Below are positions 25,824-35,877 of a stretch of 64,000 nucleotides of DNA, piece by piece. The notes beneath the pieces were generated by a model. That model was not told the origin of the DNA. It worked only from the letters and a program-made list of their open reading frames with translations, and did not search any database. The translations under genes were made by a program, and so were the position numbers. Every line of letters starts with the position of its first letter. The first letter of the stretch is position 1. Location: positions 5,223,001 through 5,287,000 of the forward strand of contig NZ_JAVIWK010000001.1 of NCBI RefSeq assembly GCF_034314165.1, read 5' to 3'. Origin of the DNA: Pseudomonas sp. Bout1 (GTDB lineage: Bacteria; Pseudomonadota; Gammaproteobacteria; Pseudomonadales; Pseudomonadaceae).

Positions 25824-26944
25824 TAGAGACAGGCCTCCACCAGGTGCTTGCCGATGTCGTCCAGGCTGTAGACGGCGTCGGCCAGGTCGGCCTTGACGAT
25901 GGCCATGGGCATGCCATAGATCACGCAACTGGCTTCATCCTGAGCCCAGATAGCGCTGCCGCCCTGCTTGAGCAGGCGCGCGCCTTCACGGCCGTCGGCG
26001 CCCATGCCGGTCAACACCACCGCCAGAACTTTGTCGCCGTAGGACTTGGCCGCAGAACCGAAGGTGATGTCCACACACGGCTTGTAGTTCAGGCGTTCAT
26101 CGCCCGGCAGGATTTTGATCGCACCACGGCCATCGACCATCATCTGCTTGCCGCCAGGGGCCAGCAGCGCGAGGCCTGGGCGCAGGATATCGCCATCCTC
26201 GGCTTCCTTGACGCTGATGCGGCACAGCTTGTCCAGACGCTCGGCGAAGGCCTTGGTGAACGCGGCCGGCATATGCTGGATCAACACGATCGGGGCCGGG
26301 AAGTTGGCCGGCAGCTGGGTCAACACCCGCTGCAAGGCGACCGGACCGCCCGTGGACGTACCGATGGCCACCAGCTTGTAGGCTTTGCGCTTGGGTGCCG
26401 GTGAATGCGCGGTGGGCGCAGCCGCACGCACCGGAGCCACGGCCGGGCGCGCAACCGGCGCAGGCGCCGGGCGACCAAAGGTGCTGGGGGCTGCCGGTGG
26501 CGGCGCAACAGGTGCCGGCGCCGGCGCACTGAACAAGCTGCGACGGTTACTGCGGGAGATGCTGTGCACCTTCTCGCAGAGCATCTGCTTGACCTTCTCG
26601 GGGTTACGCGAGATGTCTTCGAAATTCTTCGGCAGGAAGTCCACCGCGCCGGCGTCCAGCGCATCCAGGGTGACCCGGGCGCCTTCGTGGGTCAGCGAAG
26701 AGAACATCAATACCGGGGTCGGGCAGCGCTGCATGATGTGCCGCACCGCCGTGATGCCGTCCATCATCGGCATCTCGTAGTCCATGGTAATCACGTCTGG
26801 CTTGAGGGCCATGGCCTGATCGATCGCCTCTTTGCCGTTGGTGGCCGTGCCGACCACCTGGATATTGGAATCCGATGAAAGAATTTCCGAGACGCGGCGG
26901 CGGAAGAAACCCGAATCGTCCACCACCAGGACCTTGACTACCAT
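25823..26944 (-). CDS. cheB: CheB, chemotaxis-specific methylesterase
   Basis: Removes methyl groups (and deamidates glutamines) from chemoreceptors when phosphorylated by CheA. The 373 residues hold an N-terminal receiver domain with phospho-acceptor Asp55 ([10 protein letters not shown]), an Ala/Pro-rich linker longer than in E. coli, and a C-terminal esterase domain. Its catalytic triad parts are seen as [11 protein letters not shown] (Ser), IVLIQHMP (His) and [10 protein letters not shown] (Asp). I start at the ATG at 26944, which has GGAG six bases upstream. Confidence 0.96.
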   Translation of the reverse strand: MVVKVLVVDDSGFFRRRVSEILSSDSNIQVVGTATNGKEAIDQAMALKPDVITMDYEMPMMDGITAVRHIMQRCPTPVLMFSSLTHEGARVTLDALDAGAVDFLPKNFEDISRNPEKVKQMLCEKVHSISRSNRRSLFSAPAPAPVAPPPAAPSTFGRPAPAPVARPAVAPVRAAAPTAHSPAPKRKAYKLVAIGTSTGGPVALQRVLTQLPANFPAPIVLIQHMPAAFTKAFAERLDKLCRISVKEAEDGDILRPGLALLAPGGKQMMVDGRGAIKILPGDERLNYKPCVDITFGSAAKSYGDKVLAVVLTGMGADGREGARLLKQGGSAIWAQDEASCVIYGMPMAIVKADLADAVYSLDDIGKHLVEACL

Positions 26945-26993
26945 AAACACTCCGTTAGGCCGGGCGAGGGACAACCGCCCTGCCCGGGCCGAA

Positions 26994-29198
26994 TCAAATA
27001 CGCCGTGCGGCGTAACGCTTGAGCATGCTCGGAACGTCGAGAATCAGCGCGATCCGACCGTCACCGGTGATGGTCGCACCCGACATACCCGGGGTTCCCT
27101 GCAGCATTTTGCCCAAAGGCTTGATGACCACTTCTTCCTGGCCCACCAGTTGATCGACCACAAAGCCGATACGCTGGGTGCCCACGGAGAGAATCACCAC
27201 ATGGCCTTCGCGCTGCTCTTCGTGCTTGGCCGAGGCCACCAGCCAACGCTTGAGGTAGAACAGCGGCAACGCCTTGTCGCGCACGATCACCACTTCCTGG
27301 CCGTCCACCACGTTGGTGCGCGACAGGTCGAGGTGGAAGATTTCGTTGACGTTGACCAACGGGAAGGCGAACGCCTGGTTGCCCAGCATCACCATCAGGG
27401 TCGGCATGATCGCCAGGGTCAACGGCACCTTGATGACGATCTTCGAGCCCTGGCCCTTGGTCGAGTAGATGTTGATCGAGCCGTTGAGCTGGCTGATCTT
27501 GGTCTTCACCACGTCCATGCCCACGCCACGGCCGGACACGTCGGAAATCTCGGTCTTGGTCGAGAAGCCCGGCGCAAAAATCAGGTTGTAGCACTCGGTG
27601 TCGGTCAGGCGGTCGGCGGCGTCCTTGTCCATCACGCCACGCTTGACCGCAATGTTGCGCAGTACGGTGGGGTCCATGCCTTTGCCGTCATCGGTGATCG
27701 ACAGCAGGATGTGGTCGCCTTCCTGTTCGGCCGCCAGAATCACTTTGCCCAGGCGGTTCTTGCCCGAGGCTTCACGTTCTTCCGGGGACTCGATGCCGTG
27801 GTCGACGGCGTTGCGCACCAAGTGGACCAGCGGGTCGGCCAGGGCCTCGACAAGGTTTTTGTCGAGGTCGGTTTCTTCACCCACCAGTTCCAGGTTGATC
27901 TCTTTCTTGAGCTGGCGTGCCAGGTCGCGAACCAGGCGCGGGAAGCGGCCGAAGACTTTCTTGATCGGCTGCATCCGGGTCTTCATGACGGCGGTTTGCA
28001 GGTCTGCGGTGACCACGTCGAGGTTCGACACGGCCTTTTGCATGGCCTCATCGCCGCTGTTGAGGCCCAGGCGCACCAGGCGGTTACGCACCAGCACCAG
28101 TTCGCCGACCATGTTCATGATGTCGTCCAGGCGCGCGGTATCAACCCGCACGGTGGTTTCGGCTTCACTGGCCGGTTGCTTGTCTGCAGCCGGGGCCGCA
28201 GCGGCACGCGCCGGTGCAGGCGCCGGCTTGGCAGCCACTGGCGCGGCGGCCCTGGCGGCTACCGGAGGCGGTGTTGCGACAGCGGCGGCAGTAGCCGCCG
28301 GTGCAGCAGCGCCAGCCACTTCAGTAAACTTGCCCTTGCCGTGCAGTTCATCCAGCAAGGCTTCGAATTCGTGATCAGAGATCAGCCCATCGGCGGCCGG
28401 AGCGGCAGCAGCGGGCGCTGCAGGTGCAGCGGCTGTTGCGGCGACTTCCGGCAGCGCGTCGGCGGCAAACGAGCCTTTGCCGTGCAACTGGTCCAGCAGC
28501 GCTTCGAACTCGTCGTCGGTGATTTCATTGCTGGCAGGCGCCGCTGCTTGCGTAGGCGCTGGCGCTGCGGCCACCGCGTCCGGGGCAAACTGGCCCTTGC
28601 CATGCAACTGGTCTAGTAACGACTCGAATTCGGCGTCGGTAATGTCTTCAGAGGTCGGCACTGAGGCCTGCGCACTGGCAACGGGGACTTCGGCCTGGGC
28701 CTTGATGGCGTTCAGCGAGTCCAGCAGTTGTTCAAATTCGCTGTCGGTCACATCGCCCGCAGGCTCGGCGACAGGTTCGGCCACCGCTACAACCACCGGC
28801 GCGTTGGCCGCAGGTTCTGCCAGGCGCGCCAGGGCGGCCAGCAGTTCCGGGGTGGCGGCGGTGATCGGTGCACGTTCGCGCACTTCACTGAACATGCCGT
28901 TGACTGCGTCCAGTGCTTCCAGGATCACGTCCATCAGTTCCGAGTCGACGTGCCGCTCACCCTTGCGCAGGATGTCGAACACGTTCTCGGCGATGTGACA
29001 GCACTCCACCAGCTCATGGAGCTGGAGGAAGCCGGCGCCCCCTTTTACAGTGTGAAAACCGCGAAAAATTGCATTGAGCAGGTTCGCATCATCCGGTCGG
29101 CTTTCCAGCTCGACCAGTTGTTCGGACAGTTGCTCTAAAATTTCGCCGGCCTCTACAAGGAAATCCTGAAGGATTTCTTCATCGGCGCCGAAGCTCAT
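26994..29198 (-). CDS. cheA: CheA, chemotaxis histidine kinase with four linker repeats
   Basis: Central kinase of chemotaxis, 734 residues. The P1 Hpt domain has phospho-acceptor His49 in [11 protein letters not shown]. The dimerisation, ATPase and CheW-like domains follow from about residue 350, with the N box [18 protein letters not shown], then DDGKGMD, FSTK and GRGVGMDVV. Instead of a clear P2 domain, residues about 150-290 hold four copies of a motif, best form [18 protein letters not shown], spaced about 40 residues apart in Ala/Pro-rich linkers; the first copy is degenerate. Similar motifs in Vibrio CheA belong to the region that binds ParP and ParC, both encoded here. It lies 11 bases from cheZ. 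Confidence 0.97.
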   Translation of the reverse strand: MSFGADEEILQDFLVEAGEILEQLSEQLVELESRPDDANLLNAIFRGFHTVKGGAGFLQLHELVECCHIAENVFDILRKGERHVDSELMDVILEALDAVNGMFSEVRERAPITAATPELLAALARLAEPAANAPVVVAVAEPVAEPAGDVTDSEFEQLLDSLNAIKAQAEVPVASAQASVPTSEDITDAEFESLLDQLHGKGQFAPDAVAAAPAPTQAAAPASNEITDDEFEALLDQLHGKGSFAADALPEVAATAAAPAAPAAAAPAADGLISDHEFEALLDELHGKGKFTEVAGAAAPAATAAAVATPPPVAARAAAPVAAKPAPAPARAAAAPAADKQPASEAETTVRVDTARLDDIMNMVGELVLVRNRLVRLGLNSGDEAMQKAVSNLDVVTADLQTAVMKTRMQPIKKVFGRFPRLVRDLARQLKKEINLELVGEETDLDKNLVEALADPLVHLVRNAVDHGIESPEEREASGKNRLGKVILAAEQEGDHILLSITDDGKGMDPTVLRNIAVKRGVMDKDAADRLTDTECYNLIFAPGFSTKTEISDVSGRGVGMDVVKTKISQLNGSINIYSTKGQGSKIVIKVPLTLAIMPTLMVMLGNQAFAFPLVNVNEIFHLDLSRTNVVDGQEVVIVRDKALPLFYLKRWLVASAKHEEQREGHVVILSVGTQRIGFVVDQLVGQEEVVIKPLGKMLQGTPGMSGATITGDGRIALILDVPSMLKRYAARRI

Positions 29199-29209
29199 GG
29201 GTGTGCTCC

Positions 29210-29998
29210 TTAGAAGCCTAAACTGGACAGCAAATCGTCTACGTCGTCTTGCCCGGATACAACGTCTTCACGTTTATCGGCATGAATCTGCGGACCTTCA
29301 CCCTTGGCGAGGTGTTTTTGTGGATCTTTTTCAGAAAGGATCGCTTCGCGGTCATGTTCGATGCCGGCAAACCGGTCGACCTGGCCCGCCATCAACACCA
29401 GTTTGAGCAGGTTGCTTTCCACTTCGGTGACCAGTTGGGTGACGCGCTTGATCACCTGGCCGGTGAGGTCCTGGTAGTCCTGGGCCAGCAGGATGTCGTT
29501 GAGGTTGCTGGAAACCGTGCGGTTGTCCTGCTCGCTGCGCGACAAAAAGCCTTCGACCCGGCGCGCCAGTTCACGAAACTCTTCAGCGCCCACTTCCCGA
29601 CGCATGAACCGGCCCCAATCGTTGCTCAGGGCCTTGGCTTCACTGGCCATACCGTTGACCAGAGGCGTGGCGTTTTCCACCAGGTCCATGGTGCGGTTGG
29701 CCGCCGCCTCAGTCAGCCGGACCACATAGGACAGGCGTTCGGTGGCATCCGTGATCTGCGAGATTTCTTCGGCCTGGGGCATGTGCGGGTCAATCTGGAA
29801 ATTGACAATCGCACTGTGCAACTCACGCGTAAGTTTGCCCACTTCCTGATACAGGCCGCGGTCACGGGTCTGGTTGAGCTCATGGATTAACTGCACCGCG
29901 TCACCGAACTGGCCTTTTTCAAGGCTTTCGACGAGTTGGTGAGCATGTTTTTTCAGGGTCGACTCAAAATCGCCCTGTGACGTTTCTTTATGCTCCAT
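29210..29998 (-). CDS. cheZ: CheZ, CheY phosphatase
   Basis: Dephosphorylates CheY-P. The 262 residues are mostly helical. The catalytic segment QDYQDLTGQ at 173-181 supplies the Gln that positions water, and the C-terminal CheY-binding peptide DDLLSSLGF is intact. It lies 18 bases after cheY and 11 before cheA. Confidence 0.97.
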   Translation of the reverse strand: MEHKETSQGDFESTLKKHAHQLVESLEKGQFGDAVQLIHELNQTRDRGLYQEVGKLTRELHSAIVNFQIDPHMPQAEEISQITDATERLSYVVRLTEAAANRTMDLVENATPLVNGMASEAKALSNDWGRFMRREVGAEEFRELARRVEGFLSRSEQDNRTVSSNLNDILLAQDYQDLTGQVIKRVTQLVTEVESNLLKLVLMAGQVDRFAGIEHDREAILSEKDPQKHLAKGEGPQIHADKREDVVSGQDDVDDLLSSLGF

Positions 29999-30016
29999 AG
30001 CTCCCCCGTGGCAGCA

Positions 30017-30391
30017 TCAATGACCGATGCGTTCGAAGATTTTTTCGATCTTCTCTTTCAAGGCCAATGCAGTGAATGGCTTGACCACGTAGCCGTTGAC
30101 CCCAGCCTGGGCGGCTTCGATGATCTGTTCACGCTTGGCTTCAGCGGTCACCATCAGCACAGGCAGGCTGCGCAGTTTTTCATCCGCGCGCACGTGGCGC
30201 AGCAGGTCGATACCGGTCATGCCCGGCATGTTCCAGTCCGTTACCAGAAAGTCGATGCTCCCGCTGTTGAGGATCGGAATCGCTGTAATGCCGTCATCCG
30301 CCTCGACCGTGTTAGTGAACCCAAGGTCACGCAACAGGTTTTTTATGATCCGCCGCATCGTTGAGAAGTCATCAACGATGAGGATTTTCAT
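30017..30391 (-). CDS. cheY: CheY, chemotaxis response regulator
   Basis: Single receiver-domain protein that, when phosphorylated, binds FliM to switch rotation. The usual start [20 protein letters not shown] gives 124 residues, with phospho-acceptor Asp52 ([11 protein letters not shown]), the Thr in MVTAEAK, and Lys in VVKPF. The only strong ribosome site, GGAGG, lies 17 bases from that ATG but five bases from an in-frame TTG at 30403, so a form four residues longer is possible. Confidence 0.97.
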   Translation of the reverse strand: MKILIVDDFSTMRRIIKNLLRDLGFTNTVEADDGITAIPILNSGSIDFLVTDWNMPGMTGIDLLRHVRADEKLRSLPVLMVTAEAKREQIIEAAQAGVNGYVVKPFTALALKEKIEKIFERIGH

Positions 30392-30426
30392 GTTCTTGTC
30401 CAATTCGACCTCCAAGCAGTCTTAAA

Positions 30427-30447
30427 CGCGCCCAGCACCTGGGCGCG
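30427..30447 (-). terminator. Hairpin with short T-run ahead of cheY
   Basis: Perfect 9-base stem CGCGCCCAG/CTGGGCGCG with a 3-base loop, followed on the minus strand by TTTAAG. It could partly stop read-through from fliA into cheY and so act as an attenuator rather than a full terminator. Confidence 0.5.
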
Positions 30448-30561
30448 CCATATCAATCAACAGGCGTTACACAAAAAGGACTACCGGGGGCGCACCACGG
30501 GCCAAGCCCGTCCGGGCGCAAGGCCTGGACGGTATCGTTCGCAGTGTCCCCACACTGCCTG

Positions 30562-31302
30562 TCAGCGCGCTCGCCACTCTCCCAAACGCCCCCGCAAGCG
30601 GGCTGCGCACTGGCTGTGTAACTGGCTGACCCGCGATTCGCTGACCCCCAGGACCTCACCGATTTCCTTGAGGTTCAGCTCTTCGTCGTAGTACAGCGCC
30701 AACACCAGTCGCTCACGCTCCGGCAAATTGGCAATCGCGTCCGCCAGCGCACTTTGGAAGCGTTCATCTTCCAGGTCGCGTGACGGTTCGAGATGAGCAC
30801 TCGCGCCGTCCTCGTGCAGCCCTTCATGCTCGCCGTCCTGTAACAGGTCGTCGAAACTGAACAGCCGGCTGCCCAAGGTATCGTTCAAAATCCCGTAGTA
30901 ATCGTCGAGACTCAATTGGAGTTCGGCCGCAACTTCGTGATCTTTAGCGTCGCGACCGGTTTTTGCTTCAATTGAGCGAATTGCGTCACTTACCATCCGC
31001 GTATTGCGGTGTACCGAACGCGGCGCCCAATCACCTTTACGCACTTCATCGAGCATGGCCCCACGGATACGAATACCCGCGTAGGTCTCGAAACTCGCGC
31101 CCTTGCTCGCGTCGTACTTGGTCGACACTTCAAGCAAGCCGATCATCCCGGCCTGGATCAAGTCTTCGACCTGCACGCTGGCGGGCAGGCGCGCCAGCAA
31201 GTGATAGGCAATGCGCTTGACCAGGGGCGCATAGCGCTCGATCAATTCGACCTGACTGTCACGTGCCGACTTCTTGTAAAGGTTGTAGCCGCTGGCTGTC
31301 AT
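30562..31302 (-). CDS. fliA: FliA, flagellar sigma factor 28
   Basis: RNA polymerase sigma factor for late flagellar and chemotaxis genes such as fliC. The 246 residues include region 2 (RYAPLVKRIAYHLLARLP, DLIQAGMIGLLEV, FETYAGIRIRGAMLDEVRKGDW) and region 4 (LPERERLVLALYYDEELNLKEIGEVLGVSESRVSQLH). The ATG at 31302 overlaps the fleN stop as ATGA. Its activity is normally held by FlgM, which is not encoded in this window. Confidence 0.97.
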   Translation of the reverse strand: MTASGYNLYKKSARDSQVELIERYAPLVKRIAYHLLARLPASVQVEDLIQAGMIGLLEVSTKYDASKGASFETYAGIRIRGAMLDEVRKGDWAPRSVHRNTRMVSDAIRSIEAKTGRDAKDHEVAAELQLSLDDYYGILNDTLGSRLFSFDDLLQDGEHEGLHEDGASAHLEPSRDLEDERFQSALADAIANLPERERLVLALYYDEELNLKEIGEVLGVSESRVSQLHSQCAARLRGRLGEWRAR

Positions 31303-32132
31303 AGCACCGGTCCTGCGCTCGTCTGATGCACCAATCGCTCGACGAAAAACTCCAGATGCCCGCGCGGGTTGGCGGGCAACGGCCAGGTATCGACCTTCTG
31401 GGCAATAGCCTTGAACGCCAATGCGCACTTCGAACGAGGGAACGCTTCATAGACCGCACGCTGCTTTTGCACGGCCTTGCGTACGCACTCGTCGTAAGGA
31501 ACTGCGCCAACGTATTGTAAGGCGACATCGAGGAAGCGATCCGTGACCTTGGTCAACTTGGCGAACAGATTTCGCCCTTCCTGCGGGCTTTGGGCCATGT
31601 TGGCCAGCACGCGGAAGCGGTTCATGCCGTAGTCACGGTTAAGCAGTTTGATCAGGGCGTAGGCGTCGGTGATCGAGGTGGGTTCGTCGCACACCACCAG
31701 CAACACTTCTTGCGCTGCGCGCACGAAGCTGACCACGGACTCGCCGATCCCGGCGGCGGTGTCGATCACCAGCACGTCGAGGTTGTCGCCGATGTCACTG
31801 AACGCCTGAATCAGGCCGGCATGTTGCGCCGGGCTCAGGTGCACCATGCTCTGGGTGCCGGAAGCGGCCGGCACGATGCGAATCCCGCCGGGGCCTTGCA
31901 ACAGCACGTCGCGCAGCTCACAGCGGCCTTCGATGACGTCGGCCAGGGTGTGTTTAGGCGTCAGTCCCAGCAGAACGTCGACGTTCGCCAGACCCAGGTC
32001 AGCATCCAGCAGCATGACGCGACGGCCAAGCTCTGCCAGGGCCAGGGACAAATTCACTGACACGTTAGTTTTCCCGACGCCACCTTTGCCGCCGGTCACC
32101 GCGATCACCTGTACGGGATGCATGCTGCCCAT
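31299..32132 (-). CDS. fleN: FleN (FlhG), flagellar number regulator
   Basis: MinD/ParA-like ATPase that limits flagella to the right number by antagonising FleQ. The 277 residues show the deviant Walker A KGGVGKT at 16-22, MLLDADLGLANVDVLLG, and LDVLVIDTAAGIG. It follows flhF by 106 bases and is coupled to fliA by a four-base overlap. The start MGSMHPVQVIAVTGG has no strong ribosome site; the second Met three codons in is an alternative. Confidence 0.96.
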   Translation of the reverse strand: MGSMHPVQVIAVTGGKGGVGKTNVSVNLSLALAELGRRVMLLDADLGLANVDVLLGLTPKHTLADVIEGRCELRDVLLQGPGGIRIVPAASGTQSMVHLSPAQHAGLIQAFSDIGDNLDVLVIDTAAGIGESVVSFVRAAQEVLLVVCDEPTSITDAYALIKLLNRDYGMNRFRVLANMAQSPQEGRNLFAKLTKVTDRFLDVALQYVGAVPYDECVRKAVQKQRAVYEAFPRSKCALAFKAIAQKVDTWPLPANPRGHLEFFVERLVHQTSAGPVL

Positions 32133-32238
32133 TTTATTTCTTTACCTTGTCTTGCTTAGACGCAGGCTACATATGTTGGCCGCGCGAACTGCTGGCAGAC
32201 CATCGATGTAGATACTTTGCACTGTGTTCATGTTGTCC

Positions 32239-33555
32239 TCAGCCGACTCGTTTGTTCGGGCTGTGGTAGAGGTCAGCGAACATGTCGGCCATCGCTTCCT
32301 CACTCGGTTCTTCCTGCATTTGCACACTGACAGCCCGGCTGACCAACTGATGACGGCGCGGCAGATGCAAATCATCCGGGATCCGCGGCCCGTCGGTCAG
32401 GTAGGCAACCGGTAATTCATGGCTGATGGCCAGGCTCAACACTTCGCCCAGGCTCGCCGTTTCATCCAGTTTAGTCAGGATGCAGCCCGCCAGCCCGCAG
32501 CGCTTATAGCTATGGTAAGCGGCGGTCAATACCTGTTTCTGGCTGGTGGTAGCAAGTACCAAATAGTTTCTGGATTTGATCCCGCGCCCGGCCAGGCTTT
32601 CCAGTTGCATGCGCAGTGCCGGGTCGCTGGCTTGCAGGCCGGCGGTGTCGATCAACACCACGCGCTTGCGCAGCAGCGGGTCGAGGGCGTTGGCCAGGGA
32701 CTGGCCCGGGTCGACATGGGTCACCGGCACATTGAGGATGCGGCCCAGGGTCTTGAGTTGCTCCTGGGCGCCGATGCGGTAGCTGTCCATGCTCACCAAG
32801 GCAATATTCGAAGCGCCGTACTTAAGCACATAACGCGCGGCCAGCTTGGCCAGGGTGGTGGTCTTGCCCATGCCGGCAGGGCCGACCATGGCAATCACGC
32901 CGCCTTCTTCCAGGGGTTCGATTTCCGGGGTGACAATCATCCGCGCCAAGTGGGCCAGGAGCATGCGCCAGGCCTGACGAGGTTCTTCAATCTGGGTGGT
33001 CAGCTGCAGCAGGTCGCGGGACAACGGGCCGGACAGGCCGATGCGCTGCAGACGACGCCACAGGTTGGCCTGCTGCGGCTGGCTGCCCTGCAACTGGTTC
33101 CAGGCCAGCGAGCCCAACTGCACTTCCAGCAGTTCACGCAGGCCATTGAGTTCAAAACGCATCGAGTCGAACACGCGCTGATCTACTGCTGGCGCCGGAG
33201 CGGGCGCAGCAGGACGTGGCGGTTCAACAAACGTCGGTTCTACCAGAGGTTCGGACGCCGTCAGCGGCAGGCCGGCAAACAGCTGGCGATTGGTGGTGGC
33301 GTCGCTGTCGCCACGCATGCTCAGTTCAGCCTGGGCCGAGACAATGCGCGAAGCGGTCTTGCGCAGCTCGTCTTCCAGTTCCATGTTTGGCACACGCGGC
33401 GCCAGGGCCGAGGGCTTGTAATCGAGGGCAGCCGTCAGCTCGACACCGCCGGCAATACGACGGTTACCGATAATCGCAGCGTCGGCGCCCAACTCATCAC
33501 GTACCAGTTTCATGGCCTGACGCATATCGGCGGCGAAAAAACGCTTCACTTGCAT
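32239..33555 (-). CDS. flhF: FlhF, SRP-type GTPase for polar flagellar placement
   Basis: Signal-recognition-particle-family GTPase that recruits the first flagellar parts to the pole. The 438 residues have a basic-hydrophobic N-terminal B domain (MQVKRFFAADMRQAMKLVRDELG), a Pro/Ala-rich linker near 105-125, and the NG GTPase domain with GPAGMGKTT at 225-233, DTAGLQASDP and TKLDE. It starts 11 bases after flhA, in the same operon. Confidence 0.97.
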   Translation of the reverse strand: MQVKRFFAADMRQAMKLVRDELGADAAIIGNRRIAGGVELTAALDYKPSALAPRVPNMELEDELRKTASRIVSAQAELSMRGDSDATTNRQLFAGLPLTASEPLVEPTFVEPPRPAAPAPAPAVDQRVFDSMRFELNGLRELLEVQLGSLAWNQLQGSQPQQANLWRRLQRIGLSGPLSRDLLQLTTQIEEPRQAWRMLLAHLARMIVTPEIEPLEEGGVIAMVGPAGMGKTTTLAKLAARYVLKYGASNIALVSMDSYRIGAQEQLKTLGRILNVPVTHVDPGQSLANALDPLLRKRVVLIDTAGLQASDPALRMQLESLAGRGIKSRNYLVLATTSQKQVLTAAYHSYKRCGLAGCILTKLDETASLGEVLSLAISHELPVAYLTDGPRIPDDLHLPRRHQLVSRAVSVQMQEEPSEEAMADMFADLYHSPNKRVG

Positions 33556-33566
33556 ATCCCACTACC

Positions 33567-35696
33567 TCAGCCGTTGGGCCCTACAGTCGCGACGATAGTC
33601 ACTTGCTTGTTGTCAGGAATTTCCTGATAAGCCAAAACGTGCAAATTCGGAATAGCCAGGCGTCCAAACCGCGACAACATCGCCCGCACGGGCCCTGCTA
33701 CCAGCAGGATCACCGGATGGCCTTCCATCTCCTGGCGCTGCGCGGCCTCAATCAACGAACGCTGCAGCTTCTCAGCCATGCTTGGCTCCAGCAACACGCC
33801 TTCATCGGCGCCCTGCCCTGCCTTCTGAATACTATTGAGCAATATTTGTTCCAACCTTGGCTCCAGGGTGATAACAGGCAGCTCGGAGTCAAGCCCTACA
33901 ATGCTTTGAACGATTGCACGCGACAATCCGACGCGCACGGCGGCCACCAGGGCGGCAGTATCTTGACTCTTGGCGGCATTGTTGGCGATGGCCTCGGCAA
34001 TGCTGCGAATGTCCCGCACCGGCACCTGTTCGGCCAACAGCGCTTGCAACACCTTGAGCAGTTGTGAGGTGGACAGCACGCCCGGCACCAGCTCTTCGGC
34101 CAGTTTTGGCGAAGCCTTGGCCAGCAATTGCAAGAGTTGCTGGACTTCTTCGTGCCCCAGCAGCTCGTGGGAGTGCTTGTACAGAATCTGGTTGAGGTGC
34201 GTTGCGACCACCGTACTGGCGTCGACCACGGTGTAGCCCAGCGACTGCGCCTGGCTGCGCTGGCTGATTTCGATCCATACCGCTTCCAGGCCAAAAGCCG
34301 GATCTTTGGCGGTAATGCCATTGAGGCTGCCGAATACCTGGCCCGGGTTGATCGCCAGTTCGCGGTCCGGGTAGATCTCGGCTTCGGCCAGGATCACGCC
34401 CATCAGGGTCAGGCGGTAGGCACTCGGGGCCAGGTCGAGGTTGTCGCGGATGTGCACGGTGGGCATCAAAAAGCCCAGGTCCTGGGACAGCTTCTTGCGC
34501 ACGCCCTTGATCCGCGCCAGCAATTGCCCGCCTTGGTTGCGGTCTACCAGCGGAATCAGGCGGTAGCCGACTTCCAGGCCGATCATGTCGATCGGGGTCA
34601 CGTCGTCCCAGCCCAACTCCTTGGTTTCCTGGGCGCGGGCTGGTGACGGCAGCAGTTCCTGCTGGCGCGCGACCTCCTGCTGGGCGATCACCTTGATGTT
34701 GTTTTGTTTTTTCCAGAACAGATAGGCACCGCCTGCCGCCAAGGCCGCCATGCTCAAGAACGAGAAATGCGGCATACCCGGCACGATGCCCATGATCGCC
34801 ATGATGCCCGCCGCCACAGCCAGCGCCTTGGGCGAGGCAAACATCTGCCGACTGATCTGCTTACCCATGTCTTCGGAGCCCGAAGCACGGGTGACCATGA
34901 TCGCCGCAGCTGTAGATAACAACAGTGATGGCAATTGCGCCACTAAACCGTCACCGATGGTCAGCAAGGCGTAAACCTTGCCGGCGTCGCCGAAGGTCAT
35001 GCCGTGCTGGAAGATACCGACCGCCATGCCGCCGATCAGGTTGATAAACAGAATCAGCAGGCCGGCGATGGCGTCGCCGCGCACGAATTTGCTGGCACCG
35101 TCCATGGAACCGTAGAACTCGGCTTCCTGGGCGACTTCAAGGCGACGGGTCTTGGCCTGGTTCTGATCGATCAGGCCGGCGTTGAGGTCGGCGTCGATGG
35201 CCATCTGTTTGCCGGGCATCGCGTCGAGGGTGAAACGTGCGCTCACCTCGGAAATCCGCCCGGCGCCCTTGGTCACCACCACAAAGTTGATGATCATCAG
35301 GATCGCGAACACCACGATACCGACCACATAGTTACCGCCGATCACCACTTCGCCGAAGGCCTGGATCACCTTGCCTGCGGCGGCGTGGCCGTCCTGGCCG
35401 TGGAGCATCACCACGCGGGTAGAGGCCACGTTCAGCGCCAGGCGCAGCAGCGTGGCGATCAGCAGAATCGTCGGGAACACCGCGAAATCCAGTGGCCGCA
35501 GGGCGTATACGCACACCAGCAGCACCACCACGGACAGCGCGATGTTGAAGGTAAAGAACACATCCAGCAGGAACGGCGGCATCGGCAACATCATCATTGC
35601 CAGCATCACCAGCAACAACAACGGCACACCCAGATTGCCCCGCGAGAGGTCAGTCAGGGTGCCACGGGCCGTGTTGAGCATTTGAGAACGATCCAC
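33567..35696 (-). CDS. flhA: FlhA, flagellar export gate protein
   Basis: Large inner-membrane component of the flagellar type III export gate. The 709 residues have about eight N-terminal membrane helices and the conserved cytoplasmic FHIPEP-type region seen as GAGRISEVSARFTLDAMPGKQMAIDADLNAG, followed by a soluble C-terminal domain that docks export chaperones. I start at the GTG at 35696 because GAGGA lies six bases upstream and the protein then begins MDRSQMLNTARGTLTDL, the normal family start; longer readings are not family-like. A sigma54 promoter lies about 60 bases upstream. Confidence 0.96.
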   Translation of the reverse strand: MDRSQMLNTARGTLTDLSRGNLGVPLLLLVMLAMMMLPMPPFLLDVFFTFNIALSVVVLLVCVYALRPLDFAVFPTILLIATLLRLALNVASTRVVMLHGQDGHAAAGKVIQAFGEVVIGGNYVVGIVVFAILMIINFVVVTKGAGRISEVSARFTLDAMPGKQMAIDADLNAGLIDQNQAKTRRLEVAQEAEFYGSMDGASKFVRGDAIAGLLILFINLIGGMAVGIFQHGMTFGDAGKVYALLTIGDGLVAQLPSLLLSTAAAIMVTRASGSEDMGKQISRQMFASPKALAVAAGIMAIMGIVPGMPHFSFLSMAALAAGGAYLFWKKQNNIKVIAQQEVARQQELLPSPARAQETKELGWDDVTPIDMIGLEVGYRLIPLVDRNQGGQLLARIKGVRKKLSQDLGFLMPTVHIRDNLDLAPSAYRLTLMGVILAEAEIYPDRELAINPGQVFGSLNGITAKDPAFGLEAVWIEISQRSQAQSLGYTVVDASTVVATHLNQILYKHSHELLGHEEVQQLLQLLAKASPKLAEELVPGVLSTSQLLKVLQALLAEQVPVRDIRSIAEAIANNAAKSQDTAALVAAVRVGLSRAIVQSIVGLDSELPVITLEPRLEQILLNSIQKAGQGADEGVLLEPSMAEKLQRSLIEAAQRQEMEGHPVILLVAGPVRAMLSRFGRLAIPNLHVLAYQEIPDNKQVTIVATVGPNG

Positions 35697-35757
35697 CGGT
35701 ATTCCTCGTTTCCTTGAAGCAAACTTTTGACGCCGGGAGGCGTCCTGGAAGCGGTAT

Positions 35758-35774
35758 TGCAAGAAGCCTTCCAA
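35758..35774 (-). promoter_or_regulatory. Sigma54 promoter of flhA
   Basis: Minus strand TTGGAAGGCTTCTTGCA has GG-N10-GC spacing and a good TTGCA -12 element. It would start transcripts roughly 50 bases before the flhA GTG. FleQ is the expected activator. Confidence 0.7.
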
Positions 35775-35815
35775 CTTTTGCTTGAGGGGGACGGGAGGAG
35801 GATTTTTGTTGGGTA

Positions 35816-35856
35816 GGCGCATTTATCTTCGACGAAATAAATGCGCCCCCTTTTTT
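35816..35856 (+). terminator. Strong hairpin with T-run, plus-strand direction
   Basis: Perfect 11-base stem GGCGCATTTAT/ATAAATGCGCC, loop CTTCGACGAA, followed on the plus strand by CCC and six T. As a terminator it faces plus-strand RNA, although all nearby genes are on the minus strand. On the minus strand no T-run follows it. Confidence 0.6.
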
Positions 35857-35877
35857 GCTTTGGGCGTACGAAAACGA

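Noticed and set aside
26832..28616. 594-codon plus-strand open frame opposite cheA
   Set aside because: Antisense to the conserved CheA domains and composed of shadow-type residues; no ribosome site or family signal.
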